In this document: positions 42,297 to 51,935 of the stretch, one piece after another
How the letters are laid out: each line of letters begins with the position of its first letter
How positions within the stretch are numbered: position 1 is the first letter of the stretch
NCBI RefSeq assembly: GCF_021389935.1
Contig: NZ_CP089979.1
Span: 186,001-250,000 of the forward strand
Direction of reading: 5' to 3'
From: Fulvivirga ligni
GTDB lineage: Bacteria; Bacteroidota; Bacteroidia; Cytophagales; Cyclobacteriaceae
Length of the DNA stretch: 64,000 nucleotides
The notes under the pieces: model-generated
The model's input: the letters and a program-made list of their open reading frames with translations, nothing else
The model's database searches: none
Told to the model about the DNA's origin: nothing
Position numbers and translations under genes: made by a program

Positions 42297-43221
42297 ACTT
42301 ATTTGAATATCTCGGAATGTCAAAAAAAACTCTATACACGAACTTCCATCTAATTTTTACAATCCTAAAGTATCTTTGTCTTTCAATCTTAGACATTAAT
42401 GGTAAAAGAAAGATGGTAAATATGGAGTTAAAATATACCCCAATCACATACACCCAATATGCCTGATAACTGATCTTATACCAGTATAAAAAATCAGACA
42501 ATAAATTCTGATCATTAATGATGGTCTGCCTACTACTACCTCCTCCATAATGAACTACTGTTGATCTTTCACATAGCTTAATCCGGTAGCGGTCCTTAAT
42601 TCTATTCCTAAACCATTCTGTTTCTTCGCAGTACATAAAAAAATCAGGATCGAATCCTTTTGTCTCCTCAAACACAATCCTATCCAAAAAAATATAAGCT
42701 CCATACAATCCTCCGACCTCTGTAGAGTCAGCTTTAGGAAGTGCGTTAAGATACTTATAGAAAAATGGATTAGAATTAATTACCCCAATCTTAAATGCCA
42801 TCAAAACATCATCCCTTCTTCTTGAGAAGAAAGATCTTTGGGATGATAAATCACTATTTCTAATATCTGCCCCGTAAATTTTGTACTGCTTTTGATTTTC
42901 ATCAGCAAATGCCACAGCGTTGGTTAATACGTCATTTAAGAAATAAGTATCCGAATTTAACAACAAATAATATCTACCTTTAGCAAAATTCATCCCTTGA
43001 TTATTGGCTATGCCAAAACCAACATTCTTAGAATTTTGAATAAGCTTAATCATTGGAAATTTATTAACAAGTTCTTCACCTTCTTTATTTTTAGAGTTAT
43101 TATCAACAATAATAATCTCATATTTAACACCTAATGATGTATTCTCCACTATACTATTAATACATGCGGTAGTAAGGGGTAAAGTGTTATAATTAACTAT
43201 GATCACAGAAACATCAATCAT
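42265..43221 (-). CDS. Family 2 glycosyltransferase (rhamnosyltransferase-like)
   Basis: 318 residues. It starts MIDVSVIIVNYNTLPLTTAC, has VDNNSKN, NVGFGIANNQGM and the NSD metal site in LLLNSDTYF, a layout common in WbbL-type rhamnosyltransferases. A hydrophobic C-terminal stretch (about 265-285) may attach it to the membrane. It is the last glycosyltransferase of the leftward run, overlaps the sulfotransferase gene by four bases (ATGA) and is itself overlapped by the PKD gene. The sugar and acceptor are unknown. Confidence 0.88.
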   Translation of the reverse strand: MIDVSVIIVNYNTLPLTTACINSIVENTSLGVKYEIIIVDNNSKNKEGEELVNKFPMIKLIQNSKNVGFGIANNQGMNFAKGRYYLLLNSDTYFLNDVLTNAVAFADENQKQYKIYGADIRNSDLSSQRSFFSRRRDDVLMAFKIGVINSNPFFYKYLNALPKADSTEVGGLYGAYIFLDRIVFEETKGFDPDFFMYCEETEWFRNRIKDRYRIKLCERSTVVHYGGGSSRQTIINDQNLLSDFLYWYKISYQAYWVYVIGVYFNSIFTIFLLPLMSKIERQRYFRIVKIRWKFVYRVFFDIPRYSNKYGSRDNSLVV

Positions 43222-44048
43222 ATACTCAATGACTTCAATTGCTTGTAAATGTCAAATGCTTCCTTTAGGACCTTATTTTTGTTTTCATCCGAGGTCTTAT
43301 GCAGAATGTCTTCATCGTAAATTTCTTTAATCGTGGCTTTAATCTCTAAACCAATATTATCCTTTAACCACCGCACTAGTTCGTTCTCATTTCCAATAAA
43401 ATCATTTACTTCGGTTATTATTATGTCTTTGGGATTTTTATACTGGAAATCTATAATGCTTTTATTATATTCAATGTAAGTTTTTTGGAATGTTGAAATC
43501 CACTTATTCCTATTGAGATCTATATCGATATACCATGCTAATCTCTTAATTGGATTCCGGGTATAATACCATTTATTCTTACGTAATCTCTTATATAAAG
43601 ACTCTATCACCTCAATTGGATTTCTAAAAACAGCGACAACTTTAAGATTTGGAATATAATGCTCCTTTATATCATTCATGAATAGTGTAAACCGGGGTTC
43701 TTTCCATCCCCAAATTTCATGATTGTGGTTTCTTTCATTTATCAATCTAGATAATTCTATCTTATAATGATTAAATTTAAATTTATCACCCTCCAGAATA
43801 AGTCCTGTTGAGTGCAATCCCATTTTTGTCAGCTCATTACTCGATAATCTTAGAAAATCAAGATCTTCAAAATGACCATATTTATTATCACTATATCCAC
43901 TCAACAGCATATCACCCATAAATAGATTATTTTGATTAAGCCATTGAGAAACTAAAGAAGTTCCTGATCGATGCATCCCAGATACGAATAATACTCTATT
44001 ACTAGGTTCGCCTGCTATTACAGACTGAAAATTAGGAGAATCTATCAT
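43218..44048 (-). CDS. Sulfotransferase family protein
   Basis: 276 residues. The PAPS 5'-phosphosulfate loop is GMHRSGTS (residues 24-31), after beta strand RVLFVS. The 3'-phosphate-binding strand AVFRNPIEVIESL follows near 139-151, and GWKEPRF lies at 114-120. This is the layout of Sulfotransfer-type enzymes acting on glycans. Its place inside a glycosyltransferase run suggests it sulfates the exported glycan. It overlaps neighbours by four bases on both sides. Some related proteins have lost activity, so PAPS use needs proof. Confidence 0.8.
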   Translation of the reverse strand: MIDSPNFQSVIAGEPSNRVLFVSGMHRSGTSLVSQWLNQNNLFMGDMLLSGYSDNKYGHFEDLDFLRLSSNELTKMGLHSTGLILEGDKFKFNHYKIELSRLINERNHNHEIWGWKEPRFTLFMNDIKEHYIPNLKVVAVFRNPIEVIESLYKRLRKNKWYYTRNPIKRLAWYIDIDLNRNKWISTFQKTYIEYNKSIIDFQYKNPKDIIITEVNDFIGNENELVRWLKDNIGLEIKATIKEIYDEDILHKTSDENKNKVLKEAFDIYKQLKSLSI

Positions 44049-45232
44049 AGCTTATTTATTACCTGTTTATATACCCTTGTCAAATTCTCAATTGATCTGT
44101 ACTTCTTAGCCAATTGATTTGACACGTTATTAATCCTATCAACATTATAATCTTTAATAATTTGCTTTATTTCAAGAAAGTCTTCATCGGAAATATATTC
44201 TTCAAAGTCAACTACTTTACCCCCTCCTTTAACTTCCTCAATAATGGTTGAATCATCGCCAATTTGAGGTGACATAATGATAGGTAATCCATTTGCCCAA
44301 TATTCACCATTTTTTATTGGAGAAAATGCCATAGACCATCTAGTTCTTCGATGCAAGCAAAGTCCAAAATCAGCAACACTCAAATAATCTTTAACGGTGT
44401 AATGAGGTACATTTGTAATAAATACCATTTTCAAATCTATATGATGCTTTGATAATAGAGCATATAGTTCTGTTTTTTCCTGAGGAGTTAATATTATTAA
44501 GTAAACATTTTGTTGTTCAATAAAATTCTTAAATAGATTGAAGGCTACATCATCATAATATAAGCCGCCAAACTTCCCTACATATACTCCAACTACCGCC
44601 TCATGAGAAATCTTCATTTTTCTTCTTAACTCATTGCGAGCTTTATTACTAAACTGGAAACTTTCGCCATCTACGACGCAAGGAATAGCCTCGATATTGC
44701 TATTCCCGTAAGTATTTACTAAATAATCTTTATAACTATTAGAAACCGTAATTAATGTCTCTGCAGTTCGAATTTGTTTATACTCATAATACTTTTGAAT
44801 GAGGTATCTTATATCCCATTTTTTCCAAACATCACTAGCTGCCATATAACTTGAATGCGGCTCAAAAGACTCAACGATAAATGGAATTTTTGTCTTCTGC
44901 CAAATGAGATAACCCAGAGCCCCAGCGGGAGCACCTCGGCAAATAATCTTATCAAAATTCCACTCTCTACAAAGAAGGATTAGTTGTTTAGGCAAAACAT
45001 TAAAATCTCTTATTTTATCCCTAAAAAAACTTTTATATGGTGAATAAAATGGTTTATGTATTACTTTATCCAGCTCCCAATTACACTCAGCCTTTGCAAC
45101 ATTTCTTTCTATTGAAACATAAACAATATTCTGAACTACCTCAAACTGATTTAATACAGCTAAAGTAGGCCTTATACTGGCCTCACTCAACCCTTCATAG
45201 ACAGACCAGTACCCTATATACAGAATATTCAT
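44045..45232 (-). CDS. Family 4-type glycosyltransferase
   Basis: 395 residues with a GT-B layout: MNILYIGYWSVYEGLSEASI at the N-terminus, VVGVYVGKFGGLYYD at the start of the second domain, and KNGEYWANGLPIIMSP as the donor-binding EX7E-like region. It overlaps the sulfotransferase and the next glycosyltransferase gene by four bases each. Donor and acceptor cannot be told. Confidence 0.82.
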   Translation of the reverse strand: MNILYIGYWSVYEGLSEASIRPTLAVLNQFEVVQNIVYVSIERNVAKAECNWELDKVIHKPFYSPYKSFFRDKIRDFNVLPKQLILLCREWNFDKIICRGAPAGALGYLIWQKTKIPFIVESFEPHSSYMAASDVWKKWDIRYLIQKYYEYKQIRTAETLITVSNSYKDYLVNTYGNSNIEAIPCVVDGESFQFSNKARNELRRKMKISHEAVVGVYVGKFGGLYYDDVAFNLFKNFIEQQNVYLIILTPQEKTELYALLSKHHIDLKMVFITNVPHYTVKDYLSVADFGLCLHRRTRWSMAFSPIKNGEYWANGLPIIMSPQIGDDSTIIEEVKGGGKVVDFEEYISDEDFLEIKQIIKDYNVDRINNVSNQLAKKYRSIENLTRVYKQVINKL

Positions 45233-46041
45233 CTAAGTAATACGTTTAATGCCCTAAGCACTTTTCCTCTACCTAGATAGGATTTAAACATAATTTTTTT
45301 AATCCTTCTTAAGAGATATTTCAATTGAACCTGGTTGATCTCAGGCCAATGACATAAAATATTATATATATTAAAATATCCGTTTTCTAATGACGTTAAT
45401 GAGGACATGGCGGATTCATGACCTATTCTTCTTTTGTATATTACCTTGTCTGTGGATTTATATAATTTACCAGAACATATCGAAAGGTAGAACAATAGGT
45501 CCTCACCATGTGTAAGATTTTCGCGAAAGTTATAATACACATGAGCACTATTCTTAATCATCCAGGTTATTCCAAAAAAGCATTCTTCAGATAATTTTAA
45601 CAGACTATTAAATGGATCACCTTCAAATGTAGGAACATATTCTCTTACGACATTATCTACATTTTGATCAAAGATCTGAACACGCCCATCAACAAAATCG
45701 ACACGATCATCATCGAAAAAAACAGAAAGCCTATCCTTAATACTGTTAAAAGAAAGTAAATCATCGCTATCTAAAAAACAAAAATACTTTCCTCTCATAT
45801 TTTGTAGACCTACATTTCTAGCAGAACTAACTCCATTGTTACTCTTCTTAAAATAACAAATTCTTTCATCATTGAATAAATTAATAATTTCCTCTGATTC
45901 ATCGGTGGAACCGTCATTTATTATTAATAACTCCCAATTTGAATATGACTGACTTATAACCGAATTTATACTGTCATACAAAAAATCCCTGGCATTGAAG
46001 ACAGGCATAATGATTGTGACTAAAGGATTTCTGTCAAGCAT
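45229..46041 (-). CDS. Family 2 glycosyltransferase
   Basis: 270 residues, GT-A fold: PLVTIIMPVFNARDFLYDSI, LLIINDGSTDESEEI, SARNVGLQNMRGKYFCFLDS and the metal-binding DSDD. The C-terminal part is short and basic. Its start overlaps the preceding gene by 22 bases, so translation is probably coupled. Confidence 0.9.
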   Translation of the reverse strand: MLDRNPLVTIIMPVFNARDFLYDSINSVISQSYSNWELLIINDGSTDESEEIINLFNDERICYFKKSNNGVSSARNVGLQNMRGKYFCFLDSDDLLSFNSIKDRLSVFFDDDRVDFVDGRVQIFDQNVDNVVREYVPTFEGDPFNSLLKLSEECFFGITWMIKNSAHVYYNFRENLTHGEDLLFYLSICSGKLYKSTDKVIYKRRIGHESAMSSLTSLENGYFNIYNILCHWPEINQVQLKYLLRRIKKIMFKSYLGRGKVLRALNVLLR

Positions 46042-47090
46042 TCTTCAACTTCTTGAATTTTTCTCTCATATGAATTATCTGCTGCCAAGGATTTTCTTGC
46101 TAATATCAAATCTTCAGTATTGTGATTAGCTAGATTCTCAATTACTTCTCCAATTAATTGACACCAACTTTCAGAAGTTCTTGCCATATAAATCAAATCC
46201 TCAAAAGGCAAGTATTCCTTTGTATAAGAAGTAATTATAGGCTTCCCTACTGCCAAGTATTGCCAAAATTTATGCGGCGATGCATATGTCACATAATATT
46301 CTTTCGAATATGCCAACATCAGAATATCTGCAGCATTCAAATACGACCATAGTTCGGCAGGAGGAACAGCTTCTAAAAGATATGTATTTTCATAAGATTT
46401 AAAAGGTTCAGGAACAAAATCCATGTTACTCCCCAAAAAAATAAAATCTGTTTTAGGTTGACTTATTACGGCCTGCTGCAATAGGTTCCAGTCTATAAAT
46501 GGCATAGCCAAATTCCCCACGTATAAGGCCTTAATTCCGTTGGTCCCTGGAAGAGTAACTATGTCCGACGAATATTCTGAAAGATTTACTCCATGAGTAA
46601 TTAGATACGTATTTGTATTATACATAAAAAGCTTTTCTACAATATCAGGTATTACACCAAAACAGATTTTAGCAGTAGTTGCAGCTTGTCTAGTATTAAA
46701 ATCTTGATTCAAATCCACAATATGAGAGATACATAATACTTTTTCGGGTAACGCATAAAAATCAAAGAACACTGAGTTATCAAAAGACCATACAATGTCA
46801 AAATCAACTCCGCACAATTTTTGCAAATTATTGAATTTTATGCTGATAAAATAACGCTGCAGCCAGGTCGGAAGGAATCTAAGTCCTTTCACAAATCCTG
46901 AATAATTGATTATAAAGAGATCCTCATATCTAGAATTAGTAATCTTATACTTACTGCCAGAGGGGGGATTAAGAAAAAACACTTTATTCCCTTTTTTTGA
47001 CAAGTTAACTGCGTAATGGTGTTTTGAAACAAAAACATGATTCCAAGGTTCAGGAGAAATTAGTAAGATATTTTTGTTGGATAAGGTCAC
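46020..47090 (-). CDS. GT-B glycosyltransferase
   Basis: 356 residues. It starts at a GTG (47090); upstream codons run into a stop with no ATG. The N-terminal KNILLISPEPWNHVFVSKHH and later IKALYVGNLAMPFIDWNLL, FIFLGSNMDF and SPHKFWQYLAVGKPIITSY give a GT-B two-domain layout of the family 1/4 kind. It lies 5 bases after the next upstream gene. Confidence 0.82.
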   Translation of the reverse strand: MTLSNKNILLISPEPWNHVFVSKHHYAVNLSKKGNKVFFLNPPSGSKYKITNSRYEDLFIINYSGFVKGLRFLPTWLQRYFISIKFNNLQKLCGVDFDIVWSFDNSVFFDFYALPEKVLCISHIVDLNQDFNTRQAATTAKICFGVIPDIVEKLFMYNTNTYLITHGVNLSEYSSDIVTLPGTNGIKALYVGNLAMPFIDWNLLQQAVISQPKTDFIFLGSNMDFVPEPFKSYENTYLLEAVPPAELWSYLNAADILMLAYSKEYYVTYASPHKFWQYLAVGKPIITSYTKEYLPFEDLIYMARTSESWCQLIGEVIENLANHNTEDLILARKSLAADNSYERKIQEVEECLTEIL

Positions 47091-47095
47091 TATAA

Positions 47096-48205
47096 TTAAT
47101 TATTATCGATTATTGATTCCATCATATTTTTGTAAAGCGAGCCAATCTTTTGATGAGTATATTTAGAGGCATATGATTCCCTCTTCAAGTCATCACACTG
47201 AACACCCTTACAGAGAGCGTTGAACCAGTCTTCTTCACACCATGAAGACAACAACCACCCAGATTCACCTATAACCTCAGGTATTCCACCGATTTTGGGG
47301 GCAATTACCGTAGCCCCACAGCTAATAGCCTCCGCACAAACCACTGAGAAAGTTTCATAATTGGTAGGATGTAGAAATAGAGCGCACGTTTGCATCTTAT
47401 CTACAATCTGATTTTCATTCATTTTCCCCAAAAAAATAAGCCGCCCGTACTTATCATTCTTATTTTTCCATTGTATCATATCATCATACAATGTACCATA
47501 CCCTCCAATTTGCAACTCATACTTATTCTCATTTTTGCTGTTAAAAGCTACGAAAGCATTAAAAAGAGGGAAAGGATCCTTTGGTGGCTTCCATTGACTA
47601 AGCATAAAAAAAAACTCTCTTCTCTTTACTCTATTATTATTTAAAAAAACATTGTCTACAATATTAGGAACAATGAAAGAAGGGAAGTTAGCTCCAGAAA
47701 ACCTTTTTATATCTTCCGACAAAGCCTTTGAAACAGAAATCACCGGAATATTTTGTCGAAATATATGTTGTATCCTTGGTACATCATCTGCCGATGCCAT
47801 TCCAAAATTATTATGATAAGCACTCCAATGTTCAGTAATAACAATTGGTGTTTTCACCCACCTTTTAATCCAATGCCAATATGTTAAATTGGGATAAGCA
47901 ATATGAAAATTGATGATGTCGAACTTGCTTTTTCTCTCACGAAAAAGCACCAGAATTACCATCACAATCGCTATTAGTTCTAATAAAAACCAAGGTGTCA
48001 TTTGGGATGAAAAGAGATATTTCTTATTACCTAGCAATTCTTTTTTCCCAAAAGCTACTTCGAATAAACTTCGGGCTGATTCTACATGATATACTGTATT
48101 TTCACAGCCTACCAAATTTAAAGACTCAATATGCCTATAAATCCATAATGCGGTTTTTGGATTATTATAGGATGGATACCAAGAAGTAATGTGAAGTACT
48201 TTCAA
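47096..48205 (-). CDS. Family 4 glycosyltransferase
   Basis: 369 residues. The start is a TTG at 48205, giving the family-typical MKVLHITSWYPSYNNPKTAL; no ATG is nearby. Domain II shows GRLIFLGKMNENQIVDKMQT and the EX7E donor site in HPTNYETFSVVCAEAISCGA. It lies 2 bases after the upstream family 2 gene. Sugar specificity is unknown. Confidence 0.9.
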   Translation of the reverse strand: MKVLHITSWYPSYNNPKTALWIYRHIESLNLVGCENTVYHVESARSLFEVAFGKKELLGNKKYLFSSQMTPWFLLELIAIVMVILVLFRERKSKFDIINFHIAYPNLTYWHWIKRWVKTPIVITEHWSAYHNNFGMASADDVPRIQHIFRQNIPVISVSKALSEDIKRFSGANFPSFIVPNIVDNVFLNNNRVKRREFFFMLSQWKPPKDPFPLFNAFVAFNSKNENKYELQIGGYGTLYDDMIQWKNKNDKYGRLIFLGKMNENQIVDKMQTCALFLHPTNYETFSVVCAEAISCGATVIAPKIGGIPEVIGESGWLLSSWCEEDWFNALCKGVQCDDLKRESYASKYTHQKIGSLYKNMMESIIDNN

Positions 48206-48207
48206 AA

Positions 48208-49158
48208 CTAAAACAAACTTTTTCTAATACAATATTGTAAAGTTCGCCAATTGATAATATACCATGGCCTCTCTTTTACAGCATAAAGAGAATTTAGAAT
48301 AGCCTCTTTATTAAGACCGGAAAACATCAAGTTTTCGGCCTTTTTCCTGTAAAATAAAGAAGGGTCTTCTTCGAAAGGAATTTTTAATTCATTGATATAT
48401 CTAACCAGTCCAGACAGATCATTTTTTTCAATAGAGTCAGATTCAGAGTTTTTTCTTTCTTTAGCTAAAAACCTAACAATATCATGACCTAGAAATTGAG
48501 TAGGGTTTTTAAACCCCTTCGTCATCGCCGTGCCTACTGACCGATAGAGGTATAATGGCTGATGATAGTTTATATTACTCATCTTATATCCGCTTTCATT
48601 AATTCTCAACAACCAATCATAATCTTCACTGATAATTCCAAGCGGTTGAAGTTGTTCCCTAAAGCCCCCAACTCGTTTCAAAACTTCCCTCCTGAACATA
48701 ATAGAGGGCTTTTGAAAAAAATTACATTTTATCAATTCCTCTTGTATTCGAGCAGTATTCTCCTCCTGATTTAATTGTTTACGGATTATATTACCCTTTG
48801 GATCAATCACGGCATAATTAGTCCCAATCAAATCAAGTCCCTTATTCAGTCCTTCTAATTGTAATTCCAACCTTTTACAATGTGATACGTCATCAGCATC
48901 CTGAAAAGCTATAATATCACCCTCAGCCTTTTTAAAAAGAAAATTGATTGTCCTTTGATAACCGAGATTACTTGAATTTCTATAAACCTTAATTCTTTCA
49001 TCATAAATCTTCGATACAATTTCCCAGCTTCCATCAGTTGAGTGATCATCACATACAATCACTTCTAAATTATTATATGTTTGATTTAGAATAGAGACTA
49101 TTGACTCTTCAATAAAATTAGATGCATTGTATACAGGAATAATTACTGAAACTCGCAT
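48208..49158 (-). CDS. Family 2 glycosyltransferase
   Basis: 316 residues, GT-A fold with MRVSVIIPVYNASNFIEESI, VIVCDDHSTDGSWEI and the metal-binding DADD in IAFQDADDVSHCKR. It overlaps the FkbM gene by 16 bases. It resembles the family 2 enzyme two genes upstream in motif wording, so the two may be old duplicates. Confidence 0.9.
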   Translation of the reverse strand: MRVSVIIPVYNASNFIEESIVSILNQTYNNLEVIVCDDHSTDGSWEIVSKIYDERIKVYRNSSNLGYQRTINFLFKKAEGDIIAFQDADDVSHCKRLELQLEGLNKGLDLIGTNYAVIDPKGNIIRKQLNQEENTARIQEELIKCNFFQKPSIMFRREVLKRVGGFREQLQPLGIISEDYDWLLRINESGYKMSNINYHQPLYLYRSVGTAMTKGFKNPTQFLGHDIVRFLAKERKNSESDSIEKNDLSGLVRYINELKIPFEEDPSLFYRKKAENLMFSGLNKEAILNSLYAVKERPWYIINWRTLQYCIRKSLF

Positions 49159-49925
49159 AACTTTTTATTAACACCAAACACGGTTTCCCCCTTTGAATAT
49201 AATTGAAATCCAGCCTTACTTAAAAAGTCACAGATTTGAATTCGAGATGCAACTTCGTCATGGATTTCAATACATAAAAGCTTGGTCTTATCGATTACAT
49301 TAATAAATGAAGGTTCTTCAATAATTATTTTTTGTTCAGCTCCTTCAATATCAATTTTAAGCACATCTATTTCATGCCATTTGTGGTCTTTCAAAATATT
49401 AAAAAGTACTGCTGATTCGACCAATTCCAAGTCTGAATCGGATTCCTTAGCACTTAATGACCATGACTGCCCGTCCCTGAAAGTTCGATCTATAACAACC
49501 CCATCTGAATGAATCCAAAGCGCCTTGTTTACGACTATATGATCACTAAAACCAGTTAAGTTTCTTTTCAGCACCTGGAGGTTCTTACTATCCATTTCTA
49601 TGAGCATTAATTGTACGTGTGGATATTTTCTTAGAAAATACAAGCTTGTCAGGCCGATATTTGCACCTGCATCAACGAAATTCTTAACTGAACCATTTAA
49701 ATAATAATTTATGAGATGATTAAAAAACGAATATTCCTCGTCAATTAATACCTGTTTAAACACCCTATAATCGGATCCTGAATTCCTCAAGTAGATGGGT
49801 GAGTCGTTCCAGCAGAATTTTTCAGAATCTACTTTATATTCTTTCAGCTCTTCCCTCAGAAAAAAGTCTTTATCAATTCGCAGTATTTTGACGAGGACTC
49901 TTCTAACCACATCAATCAAATTCAT
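49143..49925 (-). CDS. FkbM family methyltransferase
   Basis: 260 residues. The SAM-binding motif NFVDAGANIGLTSLYF (residues 82-97) and the later LKIDIEGAEQKII are the FkbM signature. These enzymes often O-methylate sugars in surface glycans. It overlaps both neighbours (16 and 4 bases), so it belongs to the glycan operon. The target sugar is unknown. Confidence 0.9.
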   Translation of the reverse strand: MNLIDVVRRVLVKILRIDKDFFLREELKEYKVDSEKFCWNDSPIYLRNSGSDYRVFKQVLIDEEYSFFNHLINYYLNGSVKNFVDAGANIGLTSLYFLRKYPHVQLMLIEMDSKNLQVLKRNLTGFSDHIVVNKALWIHSDGVVIDRTFRDGQSWSLSAKESDSDLELVESAVLFNILKDHKWHEIDVLKIDIEGAEQKIIIEEPSFINVIDKTKLLCIEIHDEVASRIQICDFLSKAGFQLYSKGETVFGVNKKLCEFQ

Positions 49926-50917
49926 TTTTTATTAATTTCATGAATATTCAAAAATCTCTTTTTACTAGATATCAAGTTACGAATTTCAGACTTTATGGTA
50001 AGTAAGCTAATTTCCATAAAACAAACATAATTCTTGAAATCAAGAGGATTATTAGTAATTGATTTTACACTTAATAACCAACTATTCACATTAAGTCCCT
50101 GATGGTATAAATAATTAGCACCAAATCTAAATGGATATGAAGGATCTTTTATTGTTTTCTGCAGCAGTTCCAACTTAATATCTTCCAATTTTTCAAGATC
50201 GTTTATATTGGGAGTTCTTAATCTAATTCCATGCAATTTATATATTACGTCACTGTTGATTACTCTCTCATTATTAAAATAACCGATACTCTTTGTTAGT
50301 GAGGTTTTGCTCATCCTGTAATAATATAAGGGATCACGTAAATTCTTAGCCTTGAAGTAACCTATAAATCTTAAATTAAAATCAATGTCTTCTCCATGCG
50401 TGAAATTTCTATATAAAGGCCCTACTTTATCTAAAACTTTTATTCTTAATATCGTGGTAGGTCCATGAAGAGCCGGTTTCCTATCTTCCAAAAATGAACT
50501 GATCATTTCGCTATCAAGCGGCAAATTAGAGGTTGACATCAGCCTATTGCTCATGAATGAGATATAGTTTGACCCAACCATATCTATTTGACAATCATCA
50601 ACCAAAGCAGCTATCTGTAATTCGAACCGATCCAGACGAGAAATATCATCTGCGTCATGTATAGTTAAATATTGACCTCTGGCTTTTTCAATAAGCCTAT
50701 TTACCGTAGCAACTTTACCCCTGTTAAATTGATTATGACTTATAACTATTCGTGGATCAGTATATGAATCAATAATCTTTCTAGTTTTATCATTAGATCC
50801 ATCATCAGCGATTATTAGCTCAAAGTCAGTATATGTTTGATTTAGAACACTGTCAATAGCAGCACTGACATATCTTTCTGCGTTATATGCAGCCATTATC
50901 ACAGTTAATGAAGTCAT
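49922..50917 (-). CDS. Family 2 glycosyltransferase
   Basis: 331 residues: SLTVIMAAYNAERYVSAAID, LIIADDGSNDKTRKI, then YLTIHDADDISRLDRF with the DADD metal site. It heads the second part of the operon after an 82-base gap, the only real gap in the run, which shows no clear promoter. It overlaps the FkbM gene by four bases. Confidence 0.9.
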   Translation of the reverse strand: MTSLTVIMAAYNAERYVSAAIDSVLNQTYTDFELIIADDGSNDKTRKIIDSYTDPRIVISHNQFNRGKVATVNRLIEKARGQYLTIHDADDISRLDRFELQIAALVDDCQIDMVGSNYISFMSNRLMSTSNLPLDSEMISSFLEDRKPALHGPTTILRIKVLDKVGPLYRNFTHGEDIDFNLRFIGYFKAKNLRDPLYYYRMSKTSLTKSIGYFNNERVINSDVIYKLHGIRLRTPNINDLEKLEDIKLELLQKTIKDPSYPFRFGANYLYHQGLNVNSWLLSVKSITNNPLDFKNYVCFMEISLLTIKSEIRNLISSKKRFLNIHEINKK

Positions 50918-50999
50918 TCTAAAAATTATGGTTATTAGCCGTTTGTTTTAATACAAAAGGTGCTTTGAAAATTAATTGTAAATACTAATCGGAAGAAAA

Positions 51000-51935
51000 T
51001 TATAATTGAGGATCAAACCCGCTTTGCTTATATTTACTTACGATAGAGCTTCTTTTATTATATAACTCACGTTTCTCTCTGTAAAGCTTGAATCTATTTA
51101 TGGATTCAGTAAATTGTATTTTAAGTATAGCCTTAATTACATCTTCCAATCCCATAAATATTTCATTCTTTAAATCTTTAGAATTATAACTTTCAGATAT
51201 ATCTAACGCACAAACCTTGAATTTTTTAATAGCTATATGACGCTTAAAGTTTTTATCATTGTGTTTCCCTTCTCTATCTTCTGTATCATGATAGGCAAAA
51301 GAAGAAGGCACTAAACCCACCTTTAGATTAAAGTATTTAAGCCTTTGTAAATAATTATTATCCTCTCCATAATGCGGAAAATTTAATGAATCGAATAAAC
51401 CTACTAATTCGATTGTTTTAATAGGTATCAACCAAGCTGCTGCATTTATAAAATTAACTTCATAAACATTTTTTATAGGGTGTTTTAAAACTAAATCTGA
51501 ATAAAACTTTCTCCCTCCATCTGAAGGATTACTTATGAAAGTGCTGAAGAGAAACTCTAACATTTCGCCACTTGCGTTCAAATGTATTGGACTCAACACT
51601 CCATAATTTGAGTTTTCTTTGGCTCTCAACACCAAATTTTCGATGGTATCACTTCGAACCCAAGCATCATGATTGAGCAAAAAAACAAAATCAGAGCAAG
51701 AAGTTTGAGCAAGTTTCAGTCCTATGTTATTTGCTGCTGCAAATCCCAAATTTTCATCATTACTGATAAGAGTTATTTGTGGATAATTACTTTTTATAAA
51801 ATCAATTGTTTCATCATCAGATGCGTTATCCACTATTACAACGTTAACTTCTACTGTACTCGACAGTAAGCTATCGATACACTTTTGAATCCATTTAATC
51901 GAATTATAAGTTACAACTACGGCAGTAATCCTCAT
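51000..51935 (-). CDS. Family 2 glycosyltransferase (rhamnosyltransferase-like)
   Basis: 311 residues: MRITAVVVTYNSIKWIQKCI, VVIVDNASDDETIDFI, DENLGFAAANNIGLKLA and NHD in FVFLLNHDAWVRSD. The asparagine-aspartate site and later FPHYGEDNNYLQRLK fit the rhamnosyltransferase-like subgroup. The start overlaps the upstream methyltransferase stop by one base (TAATG). Confidence 0.88.
   Translation of the reverse strand: MRITAVVVTYNSIKWIQKCIDSLLSSTVEVNVVIVDNASDDETIDFIKSNYPQITLISNDENLGFAAANNIGLKLAQTSCSDFVFLLNHDAWVRSDTIENLVLRAKENSNYGVLSPIHLNASGEMLEFLFSTFISNPSDGGRKFYSDLVLKHPIKNVYEVNFINAAAWLIPIKTIELVGLFDSLNFPHYGEDNNYLQRLKYFNLKVGLVPSSFAYHDTEDREGKHNDKNFKRHIAIKKFKVCALDISESYNSKDLKNEIFMGLEDVIKAILKIQFTESINRFKLYREKRELYNKRSSIVSKYKQSGFDPQL

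Noticed and set aside
38751-42323. Longer PKD protein starting at TTG 42323
   Set aside because: It would extend the overlap with the glycosyltransferase gene and place extra residues before the signal peptide; ATG 42296 is better.
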